From Prochlorococcus sp. HOT208_60m_808M21 (GTDB lineage: Bacteria; Cyanobacteriota; Cyanobacteriia; PCC-6307; Cyanobiaceae), in the NCBI GenBank assembly GCA_002026005.1, contig MWOX01000152.1:1-32059 (forward strand): a DNA stretch of 32,059 bases. Direction: 5' to 3'. The position numbers and the translations under genes are program-made. The notes under the pieces are model-generated. The model was not told the origin of the DNA, searched no databases, and saw nothing but the letters and a program-made list of their open reading frames with translations. Below, piece after piece: positions 17,024-25,099 of this stretch (its first letter is position 1; each line of letters starts with the position of its first letter).

Positions 17024-18259
17024 TTGAGTAATTCCGGCACAGCTGAGGTTCTTATTCCCAGAAGCCTTTGTTTAATAGAAGATATAGATAACCTCATTAT
17101 CGATGAAGAGGATTTATGTTCAGTTTCTATTTGTTGGGAGGATGGATTTGTTTCTGAGTTAAAGCCTTTAAAAAATAAAGTTACAAAACCAAAAAATATT
17201 TTATTCCCAAGATTTGTTGAAACGCATTCGCATTTTGATAAATCTTTTACATGGCCAGACTTTCCTAATCTGGAATCAAACTATGGAGGAGCATTATCAG
17301 TAAATCTTGAAGAACATAAAACAAGAACTACAGATAAGGTTCTTGAAAGAGTTGAGAAATCATTAAAACTCGCCATACAAAATGGCTACCGAGCTATTAG
17401 AAGTCATATTGATACTTACAAAAGTCAATCAATTGATATTTGGATTGAACTTTTTAAATTACAAAAAAAATTTTCATCTGAGTTGACTTTACAATTCGTT
17501 GCTCTAGCTCCATTGGAATTCTGGGATACAACTAATGGAGAAGATTTGGCAAAAATATTATCCTCTAATGGAGGTATTTTAGGAGGTGTAATTGTTCCTC
17601 CTTTTAATAAAAAAGATACAAGCAAATTTCTCTCAAAAATGCTTCTTCTAGCTAGTAAATATAAATTAGAAATTGATTTTCATATAGACGAATCGACTAT
17701 TGAGCCTGGAGCGGGAATAAAAGTTTTATTAGAGACAATCGAAAATTTAAAAATTAAAAGTATTCCAATTACTTGTAGTCATTTGAGTAGTCTTATTTCT
17801 CTAAGTCATAGAGAGATTTTAAATTTAGGTGAAAAAATGGCTGAGAAAAATATTAAAGTTATTGCTTTACCTCTAACAAATTTTTGGCTGCTCAATCGAA
17901 GTAATAAAACTACCTCATTAAAAAGACCAGTTGCTCCAATAAAGCAATTACAAAAATTACACGTGGATGTATCTCTAGGTAGTGATAATGTTCAAGATCC
18001 CTGGTACCCATTTGGTAATTTTGATCCTTTTTATATGTTGTCTTGCTCTATACCTATGCTTCAACTAAATCCTTGGGAGAGAATGACTCTATCTTCTATT
18101 TTTTTAGCTCCAAGCAGATTATTAAACTTAAAATGGGATGGTTTAATTAGAAAGGGATGCCCTGCTGATTTTGTGATTTTAGATGCACAAAGATGGGCAG
18201 ATGTTTTTTCGAGTTCATTAAAGAGAAAAGTGTTTATAAAAGGCGATTTATATTGCTAA
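17024..18259 (+). CDS. Cytosine deaminase-like amidohydrolase (CodA family)
   Basis: Metal-dependent hydrolase of the cytosine deaminase branch, acting on nitrogen heterocycles. 411 residues. The metal and catalytic residues of CodA are all in place: His68 and His70 (ETHSHFDKS), His220 and Glu223 (FHIDES), His253 (CSHLSS) and Asp321 in SDNVQDPWYPFGN, a stretch very close to CodA. The enzyme should therefore be active, probably deaminating a pyrimidine, purine or related ring; the exact substrate is open. The only possible start is TTG 17024; the frame is closed upstream by TAA at 17000. It is followed after 38 bases by a FAD oxidase gene on the same strand, probably one operon. Confidence 0.83.
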   Translation: MSNSGTAEVLIPRSLCLIEDIDNLIIDEEDLCSVSICWEDGFVSELKPLKNKVTKPKNILFPRFVETHSHFDKSFTWPDFPNLESNYGGALSVNLEEHKTRTTDKVLERVEKSLKLAIQNGYRAIRSHIDTYKSQSIDIWIELFKLQKKFSSELTLQFVALAPLEFWDTTNGEDLAKILSSNGGILGGVIVPPFNKKDTSKFLSKMLLLASKYKLEIDFHIDESTIEPGAGIKVLLETIENLKIKSIPITCSHLSSLISLSHREILNLGEKMAEKNIKVIALPLTNFWLLNRSNKTTSLKRPVAPIKQLQKLHVDVSLGSDNVQDPWYPFGNFDPFYMLSCSIPMLQLNPWERMTLSSIFLAPSRLLNLKWDGLIRKGCPADFVILDAQRWADVFSSSLKRKVFIKGDLYC

Positions 18260-18297
18260 TCGGCTAATTTATATACAAAACAATAAGAATTTAATTA

Positions 18298-19653
18298 ATG
18301 ACATCAAATACTCTTAAATTTATAGACAAATTTAGGGAAGTTAAAAACTTAGAGATAATTGAAAGCCAATCTGACATAAAAAGGCTTTCAAAAGATTTTT
18401 ATAACTACTCTCCAATCCTTACAGAAAAATTAGACGAATGTATTGCTGATTTGGTGGTAAGACCTAGTGATCACAAAGCAGTAAAGGAAGTAGCAGAAAT
18501 TTGTTGGGAATTTTCTATCCCACTTACTTTGAGGGGTTCAGGGACAGGTAATTATGGACAAGCTGTCCCATTGTTTAAAGGAGTTGTAATGCAGATGAGT
18601 CACTTTAATAAGTTAGAAGAATTTGATTCAGATACAGGTTTTGTAAAAGTACAGTCTGGCTGTGTGATGGGAGATTTGAATAAACAATTAGAGAAATATG
18701 GGAGGGAATTGAGGTTGCTTCCTAGTACTTGGAAAACTGCAACAATTGGAGGTTTTATTGCAGGTGGATCAGGAGGTATTGGTTCAATTAGGTGGGGATT
18801 CTTAAGAGATCCAGGAAATCTTATTGGTTTAGAGGCAGTAACGATTAATAAAAAACCCGAATTATTAAAATTTGATGCTGAAGAATCTGAACCTCTAAAT
18901 CATGCTTATGGGACTAATGGAATAATTACTTCTTTACTACTTGCTACTGATATCAAACGTAAGTGGTATTCAATAGTTATCGACTGTATTGAATTTGAAA
19001 AAACAATAGAAATATTAAAAACTCTCACCAGCGCAGCAATTGATCTGAAACTAGGAGCAATTCTTGAAGATGAAATTGTAGATCAAATGCCAAAATGGCT
19101 TAAAAGTAATGCTAGAAGTCACAAGATATTAATTCAATCTACTTTTGGAGGAACAAAAACGATCGAGTTGATTTGTAAAAAATTCAAAGTTGAATTTACC
19201 CTCCTTGGAGAAGAAGAAAAACTCGTTAATGGAATTTCTGAAGTCGTATGGAATCATACAACTCTTCATATGAGGTCTAAAGATAAAAATTGGACTTATT
19301 TACAGATGCTTTTGCCACTTAATAATGAACTAGAATTGATTAATTTTCTGAGAAAAAAATGGGGTAGAAAAGTTCTTTGGCATTTAGAGGCAGTTTCTCA
19401 ACAAGGATCACCGCGATTAGCGGCTTTACCTGTATTAAGGTGGAATGGGATAGATGAATTAAATGAAATAATGGAAGATTGTAAGAAACTTGGGGCGTTT
19501 ATTTTTAATCCCCATGTTTTAACTGTCGAAGGCGGAGGCCTAGGAGTGGTTGACGCAGATCAAGTAAAAGCGAAATTAAAATTTGATCCTAAAGGGCTAT
19601 TAAATCCTGGAAAATTGGAAGGTTGGGAAGTAAAGGAAAAATTTAATATTTAA
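18298..19653 (+). CDS. FAD-linked oxidoreductase (GlcD/vanillyl-alcohol oxidase family)
   Basis: Flavoprotein with a PCMH-type FAD domain at the N-terminus (FAD loop TLRGSGTGNYGQAVP at 77-91; second contact GGFIAGGSGGIGSIRWG at 151-167) and a C-terminal cap ending in KFDPKGLLNPGKLEGW, the family's hallmark. 451 residues. It resembles the D subunit of glycolate oxidase, but no E or F partner genes are nearby, so glycolate oxidase is unlikely to be its role. ATG start. It probably works with the amidohydrolase before it. Its stop codon shares the bases TTAA with the stop of the convergent folC. Confidence 0.85.
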   Translation: MTSNTLKFIDKFREVKNLEIIESQSDIKRLSKDFYNYSPILTEKLDECIADLVVRPSDHKAVKEVAEICWEFSIPLTLRGSGTGNYGQAVPLFKGVVMQMSHFNKLEEFDSDTGFVKVQSGCVMGDLNKQLEKYGRELRLLPSTWKTATIGGFIAGGSGGIGSIRWGFLRDPGNLIGLEAVTINKKPELLKFDAEESEPLNHAYGTNGIITSLLLATDIKRKWYSIVIDCIEFEKTIEILKTLTSAAIDLKLGAILEDEIVDQMPKWLKSNARSHKILIQSTFGGTKTIELICKKFKVEFTLLGEEEKLVNGISEVVWNHTTLHMRSKDKNWTYLQMLLPLNNELELINFLRKKWGRKVLWHLEAVSQQGSPRLAALPVLRWNGIDELNEIMEDCKKLGAFIFNPHVLTVEGGGLGVVDADQVKAKLKFDPKGLLNPGKLEGWEVKEKFNI

Positions 19654-20879
19654 CATTTTTGTTTATTTGCAAATTTAATAAATTCAGCAACTAAAAAAAT
19701 AGAACCCGTTAGGACTGGATGATTAGGTGGCCATTTTTCTAGGGAAAATAAATAATCAATGGCAAGTTCAAATGTTTTAAATTCAATTGTTTTTTGAAGG
19801 TCAATTTCTTTAATCTGAGAAAGATCTTTTAATTGCCAACTAGGTTGGTTTGGCACTGGCACAAGTAATAAGTGATCATTTTTCTTTAGCAGCGTTTTTA
19901 ATATTGCGAAAAAATCTTTTTGTCTTTGGACACCTAAAATCCAATAAATTCCTTTATCTTCATTCTCCCAATTACTTCGCTCATGTGAGAGTGCTTTTGC
20001 AGCAGGATAATTATGCGCACAATCTACAAGAATTTCTTTGTTCAAAAAATTTATTATTTCTAGCCTCCCCTGCCAAGATGTCTTTTTAAGACCTTCAGAT
20101 ATGTGTGTTCCTTTTATATTAAATCCCAAATCATTCAACGCTTCAATTGCTCCTAAAGCTACTGAAGCATTTTGCTTTTGAAAAATTCCTTTTAATCCAA
20201 GCTCATAGCTGTTTGATATTGAATCTTTCCAGATAATTTCTGCTCCAACCTCTTTAACTTTTTTGGTTATTAAATTTTCAACTTGACTATTTTGTTTGCA
20301 TGAGATGACAACTGAGTTTTTTTCAATAACTGCTAATTTTTCTTCGGCAATTTTTTCAATAGTATCTCCAAGAAATTCTTTATGGTCTAAGCCAATATTC
20401 CCAATAGCAATTATTGGTCTAGATTTATGGGCTGTTGTCGCGTCTAATCGTCCCCCTAAGCCAGCTTCAAGAATGAGCAATTCAACTTTCTTATTGTCAA
20501 AGAAATTTAGTGCGCAGCAAATGATTTTTTCAAAAGGAGTTAATTCAAATGTTGAAAATTTCTCTTCTATTAATCTGTAGGTTTTTTCAAAATCAGTCTT
20601 GTTAATATTTTTTTTATTAACTCTAATCCTCTCGTATACGTCCAAAAGGTGGGGAGATGTCGTTACGCCAAAATTCCTTTTAGCTTCAAAAAGTATATTT
20701 TCTAAATATGCCGCGATTGACCCTTTCCCATTGGTTCCAATAATTTGTATCGCAGGGATATTCTCGCAAGGATTACCAAGTTCCTGAAGTGCTTTTTTAA
20801 TTCTTGATAAACCTAATTTGATATTATCCCTTTCATATTTGGGTGATAATTCAAAAAATTTTAAATTTGCATTTTTCAA
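19650..20879 (-). CDS. folC: Folylpolyglutamate synthase / dihydrofolate synthase
   Basis: Adds glutamate to dihydropteroate and folates. 409 residues, Mur-ligase fold. P-loop IIGTNGKGS at about 46-54; GLGGRLDATTA and the NIGLDHKEFLG segment (Mg and ATP contacts) in the middle; VDCAHNYPAA in the C-terminal domain. The start is TTG 20879, since the frame closes two codons upstream. Follows argD by 11 bases on the same strand. The last four bases overlap the convergent FAD oxidase gene. Confidence 0.93.
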   Translation of the reverse strand: MKNANLKFFELSPKYERDNIKLGLSRIKKALQELGNPCENIPAIQIIGTNGKGSIAAYLENILFEAKRNFGVTTSPHLLDVYERIRVNKKNINKTDFEKTYRLIEEKFSTFELTPFEKIICCALNFFDNKKVELLILEAGLGGRLDATTAHKSRPIIAIGNIGLDHKEFLGDTIEKIAEEKLAVIEKNSVVISCKQNSQVENLITKKVKEVGAEIIWKDSISNSYELGLKGIFQKQNASVALGAIEALNDLGFNIKGTHISEGLKKTSWQGRLEIINFLNKEILVDCAHNYPAAKALSHERSNWENEDKGIYWILGVQRQKDFFAILKTLLKKNDHLLLVPVPNQPSWQLKDLSQIKEIDLQKTIEFKTFELAIDYLFSLEKWPPNHPVLTGSIFLVAEFIKFANKQKC

Positions 20880-20890
20880 AATTTAAATTG

Positions 20891-22066
20891 CTATAACTCT
20901 TCAAAAATTGAATTTAGCTTATTCAAAAGAATATTAATTTCTCTTCGAGATATAACTAATGGTGGGACAATCCTTACAACATTTCCTCCTGCAGGAACTA
21001 CAAGTAATCCTTTATCAAAAGCTTTTAATGTAATTTTTTTTGCATCAGCATAATCATCATTTATCACAAGACCTTGTATTAAACCTAAACCTCTTTTCCC
21101 GCTAATAATATTTGGAAATTTTTTTGACAATTCTTCAAACCCAGCACTTAATTGTTCCCCTCTTAAATAAACATTATTGATAATATTTCTTCTATTGATT
21201 TCTTCTAATACAGTTAGGGCAGCTTTACAGGCGAATGGGTTCCCCCCAAAAGTGCTTGCATGATCTCCTAGAGAAAAAATGTTGGCTTTTTCTTTTACTA
21301 ATAATGCTCCAATTGCATGACCTCCTCCTAATCCTTTTGCAAGGGTGAATCCATCAGGTTCAATTCCTAAATTCTCATAACCCCACATTTTTCCAGTTCG
21401 ACCTACTCCACTTTGAACCTCATCTAAAATGAGAAGAGAATTATATTTATCACATATTTCTCGCAGGCTTTTAAAAAATATTTTACTTCCAGGAATTACG
21501 CCGCCTTCTCCTTGTATTGGTTCAACTAAAATCCCGGAAATTTTTTGATCATTATTTTCACACTCTTCAAATAATTTTTTTACCGAATCAAAATTGTTAA
21601 ATTTAAAAAATTTGAACCCTTGAATCATTGGTTCGAAACCTTTTTGATATTTGGGCTGTCCAGTGGCACTCAAGGCTGCAAGCGTCCTTCCATGAAAGCT
21701 GGATTCTGCTGCGAGAATAATTGATTCTTTACCTTTATTTGTCGTATTACCATATTTTTTAATTAATTTAATTGCTGATTCATTTGCTTCCGCACCACTA
21801 TTGCAGAAGAAGACGCTTTCAGCACAACTCATATTCGTTAAAGTTCTGCTTAATTGTTCTTGTTCTTCAATGTTGTAGAGATTTGAAATGTGCTGAATCT
21901 TTTTTAGTTGAGTTGATAACCTTCTTCTTAAAACTCTGTCGCTATGCCCAAGACTACAAGTTGCTATGCCAGCTACTGCATCAAGATACTTTTTACCTGT
22001 TTTGTCCCATAGCCAACAACCTTTTCCTTTTTTGAAAGATATATCGAATCGACTATATGTATTCAT
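20891..22066 (-). CDS. argD: Acetylornithine aminotransferase
   Basis: PLP-dependent class III aminotransferase of arginine synthesis. 391 residues from the ATG at 22066. Motifs: NSGAEANESAIK at 89-100, SSFHGRTLA, LDEVQSGVGRTG with Asp215, and PLP lysine 244 in TLAKGLGGG. A longer frame exists, but its first 27 codons are the sequence of tRNA-Leu read as protein, so the real start is 22066. This leaves only five bases between the tRNA 3' end and the start codon. Precedes folC by 11 bases. Confidence 0.95.
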   Translation of the reverse strand: MNTYSRFDISFKKGKGCWLWDKTGKKYLDAVAGIATCSLGHSDRVLRRRLSTQLKKIQHISNLYNIEEQEQLSRTLTNMSCAESVFFCNSGAEANESAIKLIKKYGNTTNKGKESIILAAESSFHGRTLAALSATGQPKYQKGFEPMIQGFKFFKFNNFDSVKKLFEECENNDQKISGILVEPIQGEGGVIPGSKIFFKSLREICDKYNSLLILDEVQSGVGRTGKMWGYENLGIEPDGFTLAKGLGGGHAIGALLVKEKANIFSLGDHASTFGGNPFACKAALTVLEEINRRNIINNVYLRGEQLSAGFEELSKKFPNIISGKRGLGLIQGLVINDDYADAKKITLKAFDKGLLVVPAGGNVVRIVPPLVISRREINILLNKLNSIFEEL

Positions 22067-22071
22067 CAAAG

Positions 22072-22153
22072 TGGGAGCGGTCGGACTTGAACCGACATAC
22101 CCGAAGGTGCCGCATTTTGAGTGCGGTGCGTCTACCAATTCCACCACGCTCCC
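22072..22153 (-). tRNA. tRNA-Leu (anticodon CAA)
   Basis: 82 bases, class II with a long variable arm. Acceptor GGGAGCG pairs with CGCTCCC, discriminator A. The anticodon stem CCGCA/TGCGG encloses CTCAAAA, anticodon CAA (reads TTG). The variable arm includes CACCTTCGGGTATG, and the T arm has GGTTCAAGTCC. No encoded CCA. Lies directly upstream of argD on the same strand. Confidence 0.95.
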
Positions 22154-22431
22154 AAGGCTTTTGAAAAAATGAACTTTTTTATTATAACAAAAATCAACTT
22201 GTTGACTATTGTTTTGATTAAGGAACAGTGATCAAGATAACGTTTGTTAATAGTTAATCTTTTTCGATAAAAACATAGAATTATTTATTGCATTTGCTGA
22301 CAAGAAATAAGGGAAAAAAGAAAATTTAAACATTTATGATACATTTTTGTGATCAAATACGCTTAAAAGTCTTTTTCAAAGGGAGATAGCTTCATGATTA
22401 GTAATATTGTGTTATATTTGGAAAAAAACAA

Positions 22432-22539
22432 ATGTCTAAAACCCAAGCTAAAAAATTATCCTTTAAATTTGTACCTTATCTTTTTATTGCAGTGACTATA
22501 CTGACAACCTTCGGATCTAATAGCGGAACTTGGGCATGA
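22432..22539 (+). CDS. Micro-ORF 1: 35-aa single-helix membrane peptide
   Basis: ATG to TGA. The peptide has a basic start (MSKTQAKKLSFKF), one hydrophobic segment (VPYLFIAVTILTTFG) and a short tail SNSGTWA. The arrangement is that of small membrane or photosystem-type peptides, but I recognise no known family. GGA lies about nine bases before the ATG. Its stop overlaps the start of the next micro-ORF in ATGA. A competing ORF at 22394 in another frame has a better ribosome binding site but a less protein-like sequence. Confidence 0.45.
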   Translation: MSKTQAKKLSFKFVPYLFIAVTILTTFGSNSGTWA

Positions 22540-22646
22540 ACGAATTCAAATTTAATGGTTTAAATAAAAATTGGTCTAATCGCTTTCTGGTTTTGTTTAT
22601 CTTATTTTTGGGTTGTATTTCACTAATCAATATTGCTTACGTTTGA
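22536..22646 (+). CDS. Micro-ORF 2: 36-aa single-helix membrane peptide
   Basis: ATG to TGA, overlapping the previous micro-ORF by four bases (ATGA), the arrangement of translationally coupled genes. Polar N-terminus MNEFKFNGLNKNWSNR, then a strong hydrophobic helix FLVLFILFLGCISLINIAYV at the very end. No known family recognised. It ends 39 bases before the stop of convergent murA. Confidence 0.45.
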   Translation: MNEFKFNGLNKNWSNRFLVLFILFLGCISLINIAYV

Positions 22647-22685
22647 ATCAACCTTCTTAGTTTTAAAAATATTTTTGGAAAAAGA

Positions 22686-24056
22686 CTAAGCTGCTTCGAG
22701 TGTTGAAATATTCTCAGATTTAGGTTCAATTTTATATCCATTCTCCTCAAAAGCATTTTTACTGATCTCTCTAATTATTTTTACACCTAAATTTTTTAGT
22801 TTTAATTCAAAATTTTCATAACCTCTATCTAAATGTTCCAATCCATAGATCTTACTACAACCTTTTGCGATGATTCCTGCGATTATTAATGCAGCTGATG
22901 ACCTTAAATCTGAGCCAACTAGATTCATCCCATTAATTGTTTTAACACCTTTAATGTAAGCTACGTTTTTATTTAGTTTTATACGGGCGCCCATTTCATT
23001 AAGTAAATAAATATGATTCATTCTGTTTTCGAAAATTGTTTCAGTTATCTTTGAATCACCATTTGCGATTGTCATTAGAGCTGTAAATGGTGCCTGCAAA
23101 TCAGTAGGAAATCCTGGAAAAGGGGCTGTTTCAATATCTACTCCTTTAATCTCTTTACTCTTGATAAAAATCGAATTACCTTTAATCGTTATTTTACTAC
23201 CACTCTCTTGAAGCTTATTAGTAACGGCTTCAAGATGATGAGGGATTACTGGAGAAATTGTTATTGAAGAGGAAGTTGCAGCAGCAGCTATTAGAAAAGT
23301 TCCAGCTTCTATTCGGTCTGGAATTACTTTATGGGTACACCCGCCAAGCTTATTAACACCATCAATGATAATTGTTTCTTTACCGGAGTCATAAATTTTT
23401 GCCCCCATTTTATTAAGCATTTGGCATAAATCTTGAACTTCAGGCTCTCTAGCAGCATTTTCAATAGTGGTTCTTCCTTTGGCTAAAGATGCTGCCATTA
23501 TTAAAGTTTCAGTCGCACCTACACTTGGACAATTTAATTTAATATGAGTGCCATGAAGTCTATTTTTGTTCCCTCTTATTTTTGCCTTGACAATTCCCTC
23601 TTCAATAATAATGTCTGCTCCTAATGCGATTAGTCCATTAATGTGCTCGTCTACTGGCCTTGAACCAATATTGCATCCACCTGGTAACGGTACTTGAGCT
23701 TCTCCAAATTTAGTTAATAGTGCGCCTATACAAAAGAAACTAGCTCTTAATCCTTTAACAAGTTGATATGGAAGTTCTTTAATCGAAATAGTTGTTGGAT
23801 CTATTTCTAGCTGGTTGTTTTTACGTAGTAAATTAACTCCTAAATTCTTTAGGATGTTACCCATCTTTTCAATATCAGTGAGAAAAGGTACATTTTCAAG
23901 AATTATTTTTTCATTAGTTAGCAATGATGAGGCTAATAAAACTAAGGCGGAATTCTTCGCACCACTTATTTCAACTATTCCATTTAACTTGCCTTGGCCA
24001 AGAATCTTTAAATTTTGCGATTTAAGATATGACTTCGTTTTGCTTCCGCAAATCAT
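22686..24056 (-). CDS. murA: UDP-N-acetylglucosamine 1-carboxyvinyltransferase
   Basis: First committed step of peptidoglycan synthesis, target of fosfomycin. 456 residues. SGAKNSAL at 31-38 carries the conserved Lys and Asn. GLRASFFCIG at 102-111 precedes the active-site loop LPGGCNIGSRPVD, with catalytic Cys128 present (not the Asp found in fosfomycin-resistant species). ATG start. It carries about 15-20 residues more at each end than the E. coli enzyme. Monocistronic by appearance, with 190 bases upstream. Confidence 0.97.
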   Translation of the reverse strand: MICGSKTKSYLKSQNLKILGQGKLNGIVEISGAKNSALVLLASSLLTNEKIILENVPFLTDIEKMGNILKNLGVNLLRKNNQLEIDPTTISIKELPYQLVKGLRASFFCIGALLTKFGEAQVPLPGGCNIGSRPVDEHINGLIALGADIIIEEGIVKAKIRGNKNRLHGTHIKLNCPSVGATETLIMAASLAKGRTTIENAAREPEVQDLCQMLNKMGAKIYDSGKETIIIDGVNKLGGCTHKVIPDRIEAGTFLIAAAATSSSITISPVIPHHLEAVTNKLQESGSKITIKGNSIFIKSKEIKGVDIETAPFPGFPTDLQAPFTALMTIANGDSKITETIFENRMNHIYLLNEMGARIKLNKNVAYIKGVKTINGMNLVGSDLRSSAALIIAGIIAKGCSKIYGLEHLDRGYENFELKLKNLGVKIIREISKNAFEENGYKIEPKSENISTLEAA

Positions 24057-24245
24057 TAAGACTTAATTTATTAGATTCATCATGACAAACTAATAATATT
24101 AAGTCCACCCTATGTAACGTCATGAATATTAATTAAAAGTGAAAATATATTTTTTGATTTCTTGGGAAATAAAAATTTAATAAATAATTGATCAAAATAT
24201 TTATGTAATTAAAATAAAGTTGATAACAAATTTTTCAAATTACTC

Positions 24246-25088
24246 ATAGAAAATACTTTTTCAAAAATAACTAGTAAAAACAATAATCTAGTTAAAAGAT
24301 TTAGATCATTTAAAAGAGGATCATCTCCAAATGATCAAGACTTTTTTTGCATAGAGGGTACACATCTCATTGAAGAATTGCTTAAGTCTGGAAAAAATCC
24401 CTCTAAGATTTTAGTTACCGAAAAATGGCTAAGAAAGAATCAAAATCTAAGCAAAAAATTTCATCAGTCATTAATAAATATTGTCTCAGAGAAAGTCTTG
24501 GCATCTGCGATTTCAACAATTAATCCAGATGGGATAGCAGCTTTAGTAGAGATTACAACAATACCTAATTATCAATTCAATATAAAAGATGACTTTGTTC
24601 TTGTTCTCGACAGGATTCAAGATCCTGGGAATATGGGTAATCTATTTAGAACCGCTTTAGCTGCGGGTGTTGATGCAATTTTTTTAGCTGGAGGTGCGCA
24701 CCCATTAGGCCAAAAGGTATTAAGAGCATCCTCAGGTGCGGTTTTTCATCTGCCATTTTTAAGATTTGATGGAATTGAAGAAGAAATATTAAATTCTTTA
24801 CTTAAGTCTTTGTCTGAATTATCAAATGTAGGGTTTAAGATTTTCTCTACTAGTAGCCATAATGAGAGTTCAAAAAAATCTTCAAAACCTTACTGGGAAG
24901 TGGATTGGTCTAGACGTACCGCATTAATTTTGGGTAATGAAGGTCAAGGTATTCATAAAAAAATTCAAGAAGCTTTTAATGAAACAATTACAATTCCGCA
25001 TAGTGAGCTTGTAGAATCATTGAATGTGGCTTGTGTTGCAGTTCCGTTATTACTAGAACGAAAAAGAGTCGCATACACCTCTAAATAA
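24246..25088 (+). CDS. SpoU/TrmH-family RNA 2'-O-methyltransferase, non-canonical start
   Basis: SAM-dependent methylation of a ribose in rRNA or tRNA. SPOUT knot motifs are clear: GNMGNLFRTALAAGVDAIFL (motif 1), LILGNEGQGI (motif 2), IPHSELVESLNVACVAVPLLLERKR (motif 3, split here as IPHSELVESLN and VACVAVPLL). The first ordinary start codon is TTG 24378, but the conserved N-terminal substrate-binding domain lies upstream in the same frame: ITSKNNNLVKRFRSFKRG and FFCIEGTHLIEELLKSG. The frame is open from 24213 with no ATG, GTG or TTG, so an ATA at 24246 or 24267, or another rare codon, must serve, or a base is wrong. The end is certain; the start is not. Confidence 0.8.
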   Translation: MENTFSKITSKNNNLVKRFRSFKRGSSPNDQDFFCIEGTHLIEELLKSGKNPSKILVTEKWLRKNQNLSKKFHQSLINIVSEKVLASAISTINPDGIAALVEITTIPNYQFNIKDDFVLVLDRIQDPGNMGNLFRTALAAGVDAIFLAGGAHPLGQKVLRASSGAVFHLPFLRFDGIEEEILNSLLKSLSELSNVGFKIFSTSSHNESSKKSSKPYWEVDWSRRTALILGNEGQGIHKKIQEAFNETITIPHSELVESLNVACVAVPLLLERKRVAYTSK

Positions 25089-25099
25089 ATAAATAAAAA

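Noticed and set aside
18298..19653. Glycolate oxidase subunit GlcD
   Set aside because: The family fits, but no GlcE or GlcF gene is near and the neighbour is a CodA-like deaminase, so the specific glycolate role is not supported.
22067..22147. 27-residue N-terminal extension of ArgD
   Set aside because: These codons are the tRNA-Leu gene read as protein; the cloverleaf is complete and the ArgD family begins at the ATG at 22066.
22394..22495. 33-codon ORF with a good GGGAG ribosome binding site
   Set aside because: It overlaps micro-ORF 1 out of frame and its peptide shows no clear membrane or domain pattern; kept only as a competing possibility.
22656..22690. Inverted repeat CTTAGT...ACTAAG at the end of murA as a terminator
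   Set aside because: The arms are only six bases with a loop of more than 20 and no proper T-run directly after the stem.
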